DNA of 64,000 bases from Clostridium sp. 1001271st1 H5 (GTDB lineage Bacteria > Bacillota > Clostridia > Lachnospirales > Lachnospiraceae), in assembly GCF_005845215.1 (NCBI RefSeq), contig NZ_SPHO01000002.1:248001-312000 (forward strand), written 5' to 3'. The notes under the pieces were generated by a model. The model saw only the letters and a program-made list of their open reading frames with translations, was not told the origin of the DNA and made no database searches. Made by a program: the position numbers and the translations under genes. Within the stretch, counting starts at the first letter, position 1. Each line of letters opens with the position of its first letter. Below are positions 32,839 through 41,926 of this stretch, in pieces.

Positions 32839-34059
32839 CTATACAAGATTCATTATAGCTGCGGCAACCGCGCTCTGGCAGTTGTCTGAATTGATATTGC
32901 CCTCCACATCAATGATTGTTATATGCTGGTCCAGCAATGGTTTTATGGTGCTTATAAACGCCTTATCCACCTCCGGGTCATACATGGGGCCGCCCCTGGC
33001 CGCTGCCTCGCAGAAGCCTTCATCCGGCAGTATAAGGGTTACCGGGGCAGTGGTCTTGTTCAGGCGTTCAGCCAGAATACGGGCCAGCCTTACCGCCTCG
33101 TCCCTGTAAATTTTAGTGTGGGCAATACTTGAATTGTGATAGACCTTCTTTCGCCGGTCAATGTCATCCGGCAGCCCCCGCCCGTCCTCATCAATGAAAA
33201 AGTCAAGCATATCCAGGGCGCCGGGTACAACAACCATGGGAATATGGTGCTCAATGGCTGCCTGCAGCCGGTTATTTGCCCCGGTGCAGTATCCGCCCAG
33301 GACCTCGCAGGTCAGCTCATGAAGCGTCATGTCTGCAATCAGGTCAAAAGCGCCTTCCGAAATCAGCTTTTCCATGCAGCGTCCCCCTACGCCGTTTGCA
33401 TGGAAGCAGGTTTTCTCATAGGTGTCGTCAGGCAGCAGGCGCAGCGCGCCCTCCACGCCTTTGGATGTGATGCCCAGCATTGTGGCGGCAATCTTTTTCC
33501 GGGTGTCGGGGACCACCTGCTTCTGATAATGAAGCATGCCCAGGGCGGCGTGGCAGACATTGTGAATCACGGTTTTTGTGGTATAATTGAGTCCGGAAAT
33601 ATCGGCAACCGTGTGGACAACCATGATATCCTTGTCCCCCACATACTGTTCCATGGTCCGTTTGCCGCAGGCCAGCGAGGAGGCTACGATTTTAGGAACC
33701 CCAAAGGGCAGGGATTTCATGGCGGCAGCGGCCATCCGGGCATTCTGGCCGCCTCCGATGGAGATGACGGCATCAAACAGCCCTTCCTCATACAAAGCCG
33801 GCATGGCGGCTGTCAGTGCCCTGGACATGGTTTCGATGCTCTGGGCCTTATCCAGGGGCCCGAATTCTTCCCAGGTCATCCCGCAGCGGGCCAGGATATC
33901 GGCAGGCCCCACCGCAGCGTCTGCGTCCACCAGGGTTTTGGTGCTGATGTCAATTATGATTCCGCGGCCGCCCCATGACTCAATTTCATGTTTGGCATAT
34001 AAGGTTTCCGGCAGCTTGGTGTCAAGGGAGGCGATGAGGGCAATTCTGTTATGTTCCAT
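32839..34059 (-). CDS. UPF0261 / Tm-1-like ATP-binding protein
   Basis: About 406 residues. Start 34059 has AAGGAGGT upstream and gives MEHNRIALIASLDTK, the family N-terminus; an upstream in-frame ATG at 34107 lies in the MBL gene. GGGQNARMAAAAM, SSLACGKRTMEQYVG and MVVVPGALDMLDFF are typical of Tm-1-like domain proteins (PF06792). These bind ATP; the plant relative Tm-1 inhibits virus replication, but bacterial functions are not settled. Many bacterial homologues are next to a phosphoenolpyruvate-hydrolase-like TIM barrel; that partner is absent here. Confidence 0.9.
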   Translation of the reverse strand: MEHNRIALIASLDTKLPETLYAKHEIESWGGRGIIIDISTKTLVDADAAVGPADILARCGMTWEEFGPLDKAQSIETMSRALTAAMPALYEEGLFDAVISIGGGQNARMAAAAMKSLPFGVPKIVASSLACGKRTMEQYVGDKDIMVVHTVADISGLNYTTKTVIHNVCHAALGMLHYQKQVVPDTRKKIAATMLGITSKGVEGALRLLPDDTYEKTCFHANGVGGRCMEKLISEGAFDLIADMTLHELTCEVLGGYCTGANNRLQAAIEHHIPMVVVPGALDMLDFFIDEDGRGLPDDIDRRKKVYHNSSIAHTKIYRDEAVRLARILAERLNKTTAPVTLILPDEGFCEAAARGGPMYDPEVDKAFISTIKPLLDQHITIIDVEGNINSDNCQSAVAAAIMNLV

Positions 34060-34069
34060 GGGACCTCCT

Positions 34070-34867
34070 TTATCTACCGTACACTCTGTTGGATTCCACG
34101 ATTTCAATCATCTCAGGAGCGTGTGTGGGAAGGATGAACTCCTGGCTTTTCGCCCGTTTCTTCAGTTCCACAATGCTGTTCCATTCATCCACAATATCTA
34201 AGAAACGTCCTGGCGGTGTGATGTCATAATGCATTTCCGGTACAGGCTTCAGGTTGTCATAGGTGAAGATAAGGTCGCCGCAGCAGTGGTACTGTCCCTC
34301 GCTGGTATTGACAACAACAGTCTGGTGGCCCACGGAATGGCCTGGCGTGGGATATACGCTGATACCGTCGAAAATCTCAGCCTCCCCGTCATAAAGTTTA
34401 AAATTCCTGCCGTCAAACTGGGGTTTGAGTCCCAGCACAGGATACTCATAGGATTTATAGTAGAGGGGAATGGGATTAACGGCAAACTCATATTCGGTTC
34501 TCTGGACATGAAGGGAGGCATTTACAAAACGGTCCAGATAATAGACATGGTCCCAGTGGAGATGGGTAAAGATAATGTCTGTTATCCCGCTGCACCTGAC
34601 ACCCAGCCGTTCCAGCTGTTCATAAACAGCATGGCCCTCGGGCTGTACGGAACCGGGATGATGGTATTTTCCTGCAATCTCCGTGTCAGACATTCCTGTG
34701 TCAATCATGATGTTTCTCCCCCCACCCTGCACCAGGAAAACGGTGACGGGAAGCTTTACAAAGCCCTCCACATCATAAAATTTGTGTACGCTGTGGTGAT
34801 ATAAATACTGTCCCTTGCTTGTATTGGTGAATCCTGTATTAATGGGTGTAATGGTATAGTTTGTCAT
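34070..34867 (-). CDS. MBL-fold metallohydrolase (lactonase-like)
   Basis: 265 residues. The metallo-beta-lactamase motif FTHLHWDHV (HxHxDH) is intact, with GHSVGHQTVVV and CCGDLIFTYD further on for the remaining metal ligands. Length and pattern (GRNIMIDTGMSD) match the N-acyl-homoserine-lactonase-like subfamily. In this cluster the likeliest role is opening a sugar-acid lactone before aldol cleavage; quorum quenching is less likely. RBS AAAGGAG. Neighbouring genes are spaced about 10-12 bp on each side. Confidence 0.88.
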   Translation of the reverse strand: MTNYTITPINTGFTNTSKGQYLYHHSVHKFYDVEGFVKLPVTVFLVQGGGRNIMIDTGMSDTEIAGKYHHPGSVQPEGHAVYEQLERLGVRCSGITDIIFTHLHWDHVYYLDRFVNASLHVQRTEYEFAVNPIPLYYKSYEYPVLGLKPQFDGRNFKLYDGEAEIFDGISVYPTPGHSVGHQTVVVNTSEGQYHCCGDLIFTYDNLKPVPEMHYDITPPGRFLDIVDEWNSIVELKKRAKSQEFILPTHAPEMIEIVESNRVYGR

Positions 34868-34879
34868 AGCGGTTCTCCT

Positions 34880-35476
34880 TTATTTTCTGAGTTTTTTCTG
34901 CTCCCACGCAATCATGGCGGTTTCTTCAATCAGCTCTGCAATCTGCCCTGCCTTCACTGCGCTGGAGGATATGGCAACAATGCCGTGTCCCTTTAAGATA
35001 ATGGCCGCTGTCTCCGGTTCTGAATCCAGCACCTTAAATACCTTGGGAAGTTCCTCCCGGGTTACGGCCTGTGTGGCAACGTCCACTATCCTGACCGGTT
35101 TTTTCAGCTTGAGCTGGGAATGGAGGGTGATTAACTCAAGCTGTCTGTCATTCAGTGATATAAGGATGGAATAGGGGCTGTGGGTATGGACAATGCCCCC
35201 TATTTTAGGGTATCTGGCATACAGACTGCCGTGAAGGGTGGACTCCCTGGTGGGTTTATACAGACCCTCCTGCAGGTCGCCCTGGAAGTCGGTTATGGTT
35301 ATGTTTCCCTCGCTGCACTGCCCGTAGGAAAAACCGCTGGGCTTGACAATCATCAGGTCAGTGCCCGGAATCCTGACACTCAGGTTTCCGCCGGTTCCGG
35401 TTTGAATCCCGCTCTCATAGGTGCGGGAAGCGGCAGCTAGGAAATCATCTTTTGCTTTTAAAAATTCCCTGTACAT
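34880..35476 (-). CDS. Class II aldolase/adducin family protein 2
   Basis: 198 residues. TGTGGNLSVRIPGTD is the phosphate-binding loop. GIVHTHSPYSI gives the two metal-binding His, and ILKGHGIVAISSS the third. It is shorter and clearly different from the paralogue at 30729, so the two probably act on different intermediates or form a mixed enzyme. It is the first gene of the minus-strand operon, opposite the GntR regulator. RBS AAAGGAG. Confidence 0.87.
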   Translation of the reverse strand: MYREFLKAKDDFLAAASRTYESGIQTGTGGNLSVRIPGTDLMIVKPSGFSYGQCSEGNITITDFQGDLQEGLYKPTRESTLHGSLYARYPKIGGIVHTHSPYSILISLNDRQLELITLHSQLKLKKPVRIVDVATQAVTREELPKVFKVLDSEPETAAIILKGHGIVAISSSAVKAGQIAELIEETAMIAWEQKKLRK

Positions 35477-35510
35477 CGTATCTCCTTTTCATATGGTTTC
35501 GCGCGCTTTT

Positions 35511-35665
35511 TATACCAAAAGCATATATATTTTTGTATAAAAAATCAATATAATAAAGATAAAAAGACCAGAAAATATATAAGTTATACAAAATAAGATG
35601 GAATATTGGTATAAAATTTAAAAATTGGTATGAAAATTAGGGAAGGGGTGGTATAATATATACCA
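35511..35665. promoter_or_regulatory. Operator array in the divergent region of the FCD-GntR regulator
   Basis: A perfect inverted repeat TGGTATA-ATA-TATACCA lies at 35649-35665. Half-sites TTGGTATA occur at 35606 and TTGGTATG at 35625, with the inverse TATACCAA at 35511-35518. The region is strongly AT-rich. The palindrome contains TATAAT (35652-35657), so binding would block a plus-strand promoter for the regulator itself, while the sites near 35511 face the minus-strand operon. Binding by the adjacent GntR protein is inferred. Confidence 0.6.
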
Positions 35666-35712
35666 AAATACACCGATGCGGGATGGAGAACATACCGGGA
35701 GGGGAGGAAAAG

Positions 35713-36429
35713 ATGGCAAGACAAAAACTGAGTGAGGTTATATTAGAGGATTTAAAGAAGAAAATATTGACTGGAGAGTACCGGACGAATCAGAAGCTGC
35801 CCACGGAGCGGGAGCTGGCAGAATATTATGATACCAGCCGTATTCCGGTGAGGGAAGCCTTAAGGCAGCTGGCAGATGCCGGGATTGTGAGGACATCAGC
35901 GGGTTCCGGGACAGTGGTGATATCCTCCGGCAGCACCCTGTCCGATACTTCCTATGGAACGCCCTTTATGGAAAATGTTACGGTATTAAAGGAGACTATA
36001 ATTTTAAGAAGACTGATTGAGTCCCAGGCGGCCAGAGAGGCGGCCCTGAACCGGTCGGCGGATGACATAAAAGAGCTGCAGAATGCACTGTTTGACAGCA
36101 TTAACCAGATACGCAAGCTGAAGGCAAAGGAGAACAATTCATTTTTTGAGGCAGACGCCTGGTTTCATAAGGCCATAGCAAAGGCATCCCACAACCGGTT
36201 TCTTGTGGAATGCCTGGACGCCATTCCCTATATCACCGCCAACCATCAGTTTCTTTCCCTTAAATACACGACTCCCAGGGATGAGGTGGTATCATACCAT
36301 ACACAGATATATGAGAATATTCTGGATATGAATGGAGAGCGCGCCTATGAATCCATGTACAACCATCTGTACCGGGTGGAGACGCTGATGATGAACCATA
36401 AAGAGGAAGTGGGGGAGGATTTGTCCTAA
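35713..36429 (+). CDS. GntR family transcriptional regulator with FCD domain
   Basis: About 238 residues. ATG 35713 follows GGGAGGAAAAG; the in-frame ATG at 35683 lacks an RBS. The winged helix reads KLPTERELAEYYDTSRIPVR and EALRQLADAGIVRTSAGSGT. The rest is an all-helical FCD domain that usually binds a metal and a carboxylate sugar acid or short organic acid. It is divergent from the aldolase/GntP cluster, so it most likely represses that cluster until the substrate is present. Its stop overlaps the convergent DUF3810 gene by 4 bp. Confidence 0.92.
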   Translation: MARQKLSEVILEDLKKKILTGEYRTNQKLPTERELAEYYDTSRIPVREALRQLADAGIVRTSAGSGTVVISSGSTLSDTSYGTPFMENVTVLKETIILRRLIESQAAREAALNRSADDIKELQNALFDSINQIRKLKAKENNSFFEADAWFHKAIAKASHNRFLVECLDAIPYITANHQFLSLKYTTPRDEVVSYHTQIYENILDMNGERAYESMYNHLYRVETLMMNHKEEVGEDLS

Positions 36430-37637
36430 TCCTCCCTCAGCTGTTCCTTGTAATATGCCAGCATCAGGTCCACCATCCGCCCATAGCTGCGAACGCCGTC
36501 CTCCTGGCTGTGGGCCTTAAGATACCTGTCATTCATCTGTGTGGAGGCCTGGGCCACCGGGCCTTCAAAGCGCTCCCAGAACTGGTTGTTCCAATCCAGG
36601 TCCCGGACTGCCTGGGGTGACAGCTTTGTATAGAGGTCATAATAGCTGTCCGGGTCCACCCTGGCCAGAGCATTGCCGGCATAGACCCAGCCGGTCAGGT
36701 AGCCGCTGTAGCGGAAGTCCGGGGAATCGGAGCCGATACATGCCAGATATCCGATGAAGTTGGCCTCATCCTCACGCATAAAGCCTTTCAGATGGGACAG
36801 CTCATGGCAGATGGTATGCGGGATGTTATAGTAGGGCATTTCCCTGTTGTAGTTCGCCTCTATGGTAAAGGGAGAGTAAATGCCGCAGAGCTGCTGTACG
36901 GACAGCAGTCTGGAATTGATAAGGGGCTTGGGATAGGGATAATATCCAGCCAGCTGGGGATAGGAATCACCCAGCCGAATCATGGCTACCCTGCCGTCCT
37001 TTCCCAGTCTGGAAAGCTCTCTGGCCGAAGGGGCGGGGGTAGCCTCTGTCTGCCCTGGATACAGGCCGTCCAGGTAATCCCCGGAATGGTCTGTTTCCGG
37101 CAGGGTGCGGTTGATTTGGTTTGTAAGATAACGGCACAGCGCCAGCAGCTCTTCTGTGGAGGATTTTTCCGGGGCAATTCCCGCCTCATAGGAAAAGGGG
37201 GTGCGGTAATAGTTGATTCCGCAGTTTACCGTGAAGATACATAACAGGGCGGAGCAGAGAAAAAAGGCACGGGAAAGCAGCACAAGAGGCTGTCTGATAT
37301 GGAGAACCAGATAATAGAGGCAGAACAGGCAGAGGGAATACAGCCCGGCTTCGGACAGGGAAAATGGAAACAGGCTGCAGAACCGTCCAATGGTACCGGC
37401 CAGAATGGGGTACACGGTGACGGAATAAAACTGGGCAAAGCCAGGCACTGTCCGGGCACAAAGTCCCAGCAGACCGGAGACAGCGGCCAGAGCCAGGCCG
37501 GCTGTGAAGGCCCGAAGGGGGCGGCATTCTGAAGCGGCATTTTTAGGGGCAGGGGGCCCCGGACTTTGTGCTTTCTCTGCGGTTTCGGAGGAAACCGCCG
37601 GTGAAAACCTGGCTGTAAGGTTATGGTAGAACTTCAT
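36426..37637 (-). CDS. DUF3810 membrane protein with zinc-peptidase-like motif
   Basis: About 403 residues, start 37637 with AGGTG upstream. The N-terminal about 140 residues have two or three membrane helices. The extracytoplasmic part carries TICHELSHLKGFMREDEANF, which contains HELSH and a downstream Glu as in gluzincin-type metallopeptidases, followed by the family segment YLACIGSDSPDFRYSGYL. The DUF3810 family is uncharacterised, so protease activity is a motif-based suggestion. It starts 87 bp after the AI-2E-type gene on the same strand. Confidence 0.8.
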   Translation of the reverse strand: MKFYHNLTARFSPAVSSETAEKAQSPGPPAPKNAASECRPLRAFTAGLALAAVSGLLGLCARTVPGFAQFYSVTVYPILAGTIGRFCSLFPFSLSEAGLYSLCLFCLYYLVLHIRQPLVLLSRAFFLCSALLCIFTVNCGINYYRTPFSYEAGIAPEKSSTEELLALCRYLTNQINRTLPETDHSGDYLDGLYPGQTEATPAPSARELSRLGKDGRVAMIRLGDSYPQLAGYYPYPKPLINSRLLSVQQLCGIYSPFTIEANYNREMPYYNIPHTICHELSHLKGFMREDEANFIGYLACIGSDSPDFRYSGYLTGWVYAGNALARVDPDSYYDLYTKLSPQAVRDLDWNNQFWERFEGPVAQASTQMNDRYLKAHSQEDGVRSYGRMVDLMLAYYKEQLRED

Positions 37638-37724
37638 ATACATCACCTGCCTTTGGGGTATGGTTGTGTTCCTGCCTGGAGGGACGCTGTGGCTGGGGAT
37701 AGTACGGCTTAGGAAAGCGCCGGG

Positions 37725-38792
37725 TCAAGCTTGTTCCCGGGAGGGATGGGCAGTGCCGCTGCGCAGTTCTGCCAGAATGGCGGCGGCTATGGGAAACAGG
37801 AAGATACCGGTCAGGCCCAGCAGTTTGCCGCCTGCAAATATGCACAGCAGGGTTGCTGCGGGGGAAAGGCCCATCTGAAGGCCGATGATTTTTGGCTCCA
37901 GGGTCTGGCGGACCACTGCTATGAGCAGATACAGGCACACAAGTCCCAGGGCCAGGCTTTTGGACCCGGTCATCCAGGCTATGAACGCCCAGGGAAGAAG
38001 CACGGTGCCCGTGCCCAGCACCGGCAGAATATCCACCAGCGAGGTGATGCAGGCCAGGGTGAAGCCTGCCGGAATGCCAAGGACCAGGAATCCGATATAA
38101 AGTTCCGTAAATGTCAGAAGCATCAAAAGCGCATAAGCCCTCAGAAGCCGGCAGGCAACATCCCTTACATGGAGGAATATCTGCAGGAGCATCTGCCGTC
38201 TGCCGTCCGGAATCTGGCACAGCAGGAAATCCAGTGTCTCCCTGTAGCTGCCTGTCAGGAAAAATGAGGCTATTACGGCGATGATGAAATCAAGGAACAG
38301 GGAGGGAATGCCGCTTATGGCAGAGGCGCCCCAGCCAAGCAGTGCGGAGGAGATGCCCATGGAGGCGTTCTCCATGAAATGCTCCAGGCTTTGCCCCAGG
38401 GCGGATATGTGGATGCTGTGGCCTGGGAAGCTGTTCTCCAGTAAGGAAAAGAAATGGGACAGGCCTGGCTCAATGGTCTGGCTGTAGATGCCGGGCAGTT
38501 TTTTTGCCTGCTCCTGGATGGAGGCCAGAACGTGGCTGCCGGACACGCACATGATTGTCAGGATGGAACCATAAAAAACCACCAGCACTGCGGCGGCGGC
38601 CGCTCCCTTTCCGCCCCTCATGCGTCTGTCCAGAAAGCACACTGCCGGTTCCAGCATGGCTGCAATGGCCATGGCTGCCATGAAGGGAATCAGTATGGGA
38701 AGGAGTTTTTTTAACCCTATATAGCAGAGAACACCTATGATTCCAAAGTAAATAAAACTGATGATGAACGTCCTGCGTTTTTGAATGTCCAT
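37725..38792 (-). CDS. AI-2E/YtvI-family membrane transporter
   Basis: 355 residues with seven or eight membrane helices. SLVDILPVLGTGTVLLPWAF and RQTLEPKIIGLQMGLSPAATL are the signature segments of the AI-2E transporter family (PF01594), and the pattern is closest to the YtvI group linked to sporulation in Bacillus. Substrate is not known. RBS CAGGAT. It shares strand with the DUF3810 gene and probably the transcript. Confidence 0.85.
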   Translation of the reverse strand: MDIQKRRTFIISFIYFGIIGVLCYIGLKKLLPILIPFMAAMAIAAMLEPAVCFLDRRMRGGKGAAAAAVLVVFYGSILTIMCVSGSHVLASIQEQAKKLPGIYSQTIEPGLSHFFSLLENSFPGHSIHISALGQSLEHFMENASMGISSALLGWGASAISGIPSLFLDFIIAVIASFFLTGSYRETLDFLLCQIPDGRRQMLLQIFLHVRDVACRLLRAYALLMLLTFTELYIGFLVLGIPAGFTLACITSLVDILPVLGTGTVLLPWAFIAWMTGSKSLALGLVCLYLLIAVVRQTLEPKIIGLQMGLSPAATLLCIFAGGKLLGLTGIFLFPIAAAILAELRSGTAHPSREQA

Positions 38793-38850
38793 GATATGTA
38801 TCCTGTTGTTTGCTTAGTTCCATTATAGGCTCAGGAAACCGGTCAGTCAA

Positions 38851-38873
38851 GAAAGAATCCCCAGAAAATGGGG
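38851..38873 (-). terminator. Weak terminator after the LacI gene
   Basis: On the minus strand CCCCA-TTTTC-TGGGG (38873-38859) is followed by ATTCTTTC. The 5-bp stem is short; it lies in the 137 bp gap after the LacI stop. Confidence 0.35.
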
Positions 38874-38929
38874 GACATGCACTGGAATATATTTCCGGGG
38901 CAGGGCCATGTTCCGGGGAAGGGCTTGAA

Positions 38930-39940
38930 TCAGGGGGACTGTCTAGCTGGTTGGCTTACAGATGCATTGTTGATAAGTTCGGAAGGAATGGTTATCTGAC
39001 GTGGTTCCAGGGTTTGGTCAAATGATTCCTGTATGGCTTCGACCAAAAGCTGTCCAAGGAGATCATGCATATCTTCAAGATAGGTAAGCCGGGGTTCAAT
39101 CAATTTGCCGGATGAGAAATCGCCAAATGATATGAGGGATAACTGACCAGGGATGACTATGTCGTGTTCCTTACAGTACAAAAGAACACCGGCAGCAAGA
39201 ACCGCACTGCCAACAATAACTGCAGAGGGCGGCTCCTTTTCTCTCAACAATTCATCCATGACGGAATAACCGTATTCTTCCGAAAAAGAGCCAAAATAGT
39301 AGCTGATAGAATTGGGATTTATCTCCTTTTCATATACAAAATCCATGATGCCCATATACCGGTCATAGTTGGTTGACAATTGTCGGGGACCTGATATAAA
39401 TGCTATTTTTCTGTGCTCCATTTGATACAGATATTCCAGAGCATGGTAGATGGCCTTCCGTTTGTCAACGTAATAGGTAGGGAATAAATGGTCTTTGGAA
39501 CGTCGGTCAAAGAAAATAACGGATATTCCCTGTTCCTGGAGTTGCGCCAGATAATCTTCATTTTCTCCGGTAGAACAGATGAGTATGACATCGGCCTGCT
39601 TTTCCACCATGAACTGGATACCCTGTTTTTCAGTTGCCGGATTATCATACGTATTAACAAACAGAACCAGGTGTCCCTTGCTTCTGAAGGTTTTTTCGAT
39701 TTGTTTAATAATTTTTTCGAAAAATGGAACAGAAAAATCAGACATAATGACGCCAATTGTCCGAAAGGTTCTTTTTTTCATGGAGCGTGCTACTGCGTTT
39801 GGCTGATAATTTAATTCCTCAATTGCCTTTTGTACGGCAGTCTTGTATTCTTCACCTACGTTATCTACATTGTTCATGACCCTTGAGACGGTAGCAATCG
39901 ATACTCCGGCCTGCAATGCAACATCTTTTATGGTAACCAT
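38930..39940 (-). CDS. LacI family transcriptional regulator
   Basis: 336 residues. It starts MVTIKDVALQAGVSIATVSR followed by VMNN, the LacI helix-turn-helix with hinge helix NAVARSMKKR. The periplasmic-binding-like effector domain follows (TIGVIMSDFSVPFFEKII and onwards to FGDFSSGKLIEPRLT). RBS AGAGGT. It is separated by 98 bp from the upstream TRAP gene and so may have its own promoter. It most likely controls the DapA/FAD/TRAP operon through the AATCGTTTT sites at 45454-45752. Confidence 0.93.
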   Translation of the reverse strand: MVTIKDVALQAGVSIATVSRVMNNVDNVGEEYKTAVQKAIEELNYQPNAVARSMKKRTFRTIGVIMSDFSVPFFEKIIKQIEKTFRSKGHLVLFVNTYDNPATEKQGIQFMVEKQADVILICSTGENEDYLAQLQEQGISVIFFDRRSKDHLFPTYYVDKRKAIYHALEYLYQMEHRKIAFISGPRQLSTNYDRYMGIMDFVYEKEINPNSISYYFGSFSEEYGYSVMDELLREKEPPSAVIVGSAVLAAGVLLYCKEHDIVIPGQLSLISFGDFSSGKLIEPRLTYLEDMHDLLGQLLVEAIQESFDQTLEPRQITIPSELINNASVSQPARQSP

Positions 39941-40038
39941 ATGATACCTCTGTCATTTCCTGAAACATAATTACTTACATTTTAATATAATCTGTTTGAA
40001 GCGTCAAGAAATACCAAAACTGGATAAAAACGGATATA

Positions 40039-41331
40039 CTATTTAACCAAACCTGCCATTCTGGGTAAAAGTGTGGTTAAGGGCGGAATATAAGAAACCA
40101 TCAGTAAAACAGCAATTTCAGCAAGAATAAAAGGAAGAATCTTTTTTGCACCCTGCCATAAGGTGATTTTACCGATTCCACATCCGATGAATAGACATAC
40201 GCCAACAGGAGGGGTGGCGTTTCCAATTACGGCATTCATACACATAATCAAGCCAAACTGTACAGGATGAATTCCAAGGGAGCCGGCAATTGGAGCCAGG
40301 ATAGGGGCCAGTAGAATGATAGTGGCACTACCTTCCATAAACATACCCATGAAGAGAAGAAGTATATTAACAAATATGAGAAACAGGATAGGTGTATTCA
40401 GATATGTAATGACGAATTCGGCCAGACTTTGCTGAATACGAAGGTAGGCAAATATCCTGCTTAGTATCATGGCATTACCCATGATGAACAAAACCCCTGC
40501 TGTTGTCTTGGCTGTCTTTAAAAGCATGGAGGGAATGGCTTTAAAAATTCTGCCTCTTGTTATAAAGGTGCCTACAATTAAAGAATAAAAAGCAGATACT
40601 GCGCCGGCTTCGGTTGGGGTGAATATACCAGATAGTATACCACCCAATATGATGAGAGGCATTCCCAGAGGAAATATGGCTCCCAAAGAGATTTCTAATG
40701 CCTCCTGACGGGAGAATTTTTCTGTCCTGCGTGGAAAGTCATGTGTCTTGGACATGCAGGACACCACAGCCATTAGGCTGAGACCTACCAATATTCCGGG
40801 TATGATGCCTCCCATAAACATGGCTCCGATGGAGGTATTAACAGTTGCGCCATATACAACCATAACAATGGATGGGGGTATAATAGGCCCGATGACAGAT
40901 GAAGAGGCAGTGACAGCTACGGAAAAGTCGGGGTCATATCCTTCTTCAACCATGGCAGGTATCAGCATGCCACCTATGGAGGAGGTGTCGGCTACTGCGG
41001 AACCGGTAATACCGCCGAAAAACATACTGGCCAGTATATTGACCTGGGCAAGACTGGCTTTCATTCTTCCTATTATCAAGGTTGAAAAGCGGACGAGCCT
41101 TTTAGTGATTCCGCCATAATTCATCAGCTCACCTGCAAAGACAAAAAAGGGAATGGCCAGGATGGTAAAAGAGTTCATACCTCCAAAGAGTCCCTGGGGA
41201 ACTACGTTTAAAGGGTTGCTGCCTATCATGAATACACCTGCAATACTAACGCAGGCAAACGCGAAGCAGATAGGTATTCCTAAAAAAATCAGGATAAACA
41301 TTAGGGCAATTAATATAATGGTTGGAAGCAT
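40039..41331 (-). CDS. TRAP transporter large permease subunit (DctM)
   Basis: About 430 residues. Start 41331 has GGAGGGA upstream; the longer in-frame start at 41433 would lie in the DctQ gene. Twelve or so membrane helices with family signatures FGGITGSAVADTSSIGGMLIP, PPSIVMVVYG and GNATPPVGVCLF. It is the channel of a sodium-driven carboxylate importer with the DctQ and DctP proteins upstream in the operon. Confidence 0.94.
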   Translation of the reverse strand: MLPTIILIALMFILIFLGIPICFAFACVSIAGVFMIGSNPLNVVPQGLFGGMNSFTILAIPFFVFAGELMNYGGITKRLVRFSTLIIGRMKASLAQVNILASMFFGGITGSAVADTSSIGGMLIPAMVEEGYDPDFSVAVTASSSVIGPIIPPSIVMVVYGATVNTSIGAMFMGGIIPGILVGLSLMAVVSCMSKTHDFPRRTEKFSRQEALEISLGAIFPLGMPLIILGGILSGIFTPTEAGAVSAFYSLIVGTFITRGRIFKAIPSMLLKTAKTTAGVLFIMGNAMILSRIFAYLRIQQSLAEFVITYLNTPILFLIFVNILLLFMGMFMEGSATIILLAPILAPIAGSLGIHPVQFGLIMCMNAVIGNATPPVGVCLFIGCGIGKITLWQGAKKILPFILAEIAVLLMVSYIPPLTTLLPRMAGLVK

Positions 41332-41356
41332 TTGTTTCCCTCCTTTGCAGATGCAT

Positions 41357-41854
41357 TCATTCGCTGTAGTTCTGCGTATCCCAGCAGAGCTTATGGTTTT
41401 TAATACGGGTAACAAAGAACACAATTTGTTCAAAAAGCATGAATATAAGGCTAATCGTCATAGAGCCATAGGGAATACCCATGGATATACGGTTCATTGG
41501 AGATTTGACATCCATGTTGCCGATTGCGAATTTGGCAGAGCAGAAAATATAAAAGGCAAGTATACAGATAATCAGAATCTGGATAGGAATATAAAGGAAT
41601 TTCTGCCTTTTGGGAGACATTTTTAGGACAATAGCATCCAGACAAATATTTTCGTTGTCCCGTATGGTGGCAGCTGAACCCATCATTCCCAGGAATACAA
41701 CCAGATAACCGATGAATTCGTCGCTTCCCATAATGCTGGTAGAAAAGCTGTACCTAAGGACTACACCAACCAGGACCATAACAATAATATATATCAGACA
41801 CAGGACTAACAGGATATTTTCCAGTTTATGTATAATGGAAATCAGATGTTTCAA
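41357..41854 (-). CDS. TRAP transporter small permease subunit (DctQ)
   Basis: About 165 residues. I propose a TTG start at 41854 because AAAGGAGGGG lies 5-6 bp before it and the protein then opens MKHLISIIHKLENILLV as family members do; the ATG at 41893 upstream has no RBS. Four membrane helices are visible, with RYSFSTSIMGSDEFIGYLVV typical of DctQ. It ends 25 bp before the DctM gene. Confidence 0.85.
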   Translation of the reverse strand: MKHLISIIHKLENILLVLCLIYIIVMVLVGVVLRYSFSTSIMGSDEFIGYLVVFLGMMGSAATIRDNENICLDAIVLKMSPKRQKFLYIPIQILIICILAFYIFCSAKFAIGNMDVKSPMNRISMGIPYGSMTISLIFMLFEQIVFFVTRIKNHKLCWDTQNYSE

Positions 41855-41926
41855 GTATACCCCTCCTTTGGGAAATAAGGAAGACTGCCGCATGGTGTGA
41901 CAGTCTTCCGCTTTATATGCATTGTG

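Noticed and set aside
33136..33978. Plus-strand ORF of 280 codons opposite the UPF0261 gene
   Set aside because: The minus-strand UPF0261 protein shows conserved segments throughout; the plus-strand ORF has no RBS or family features.
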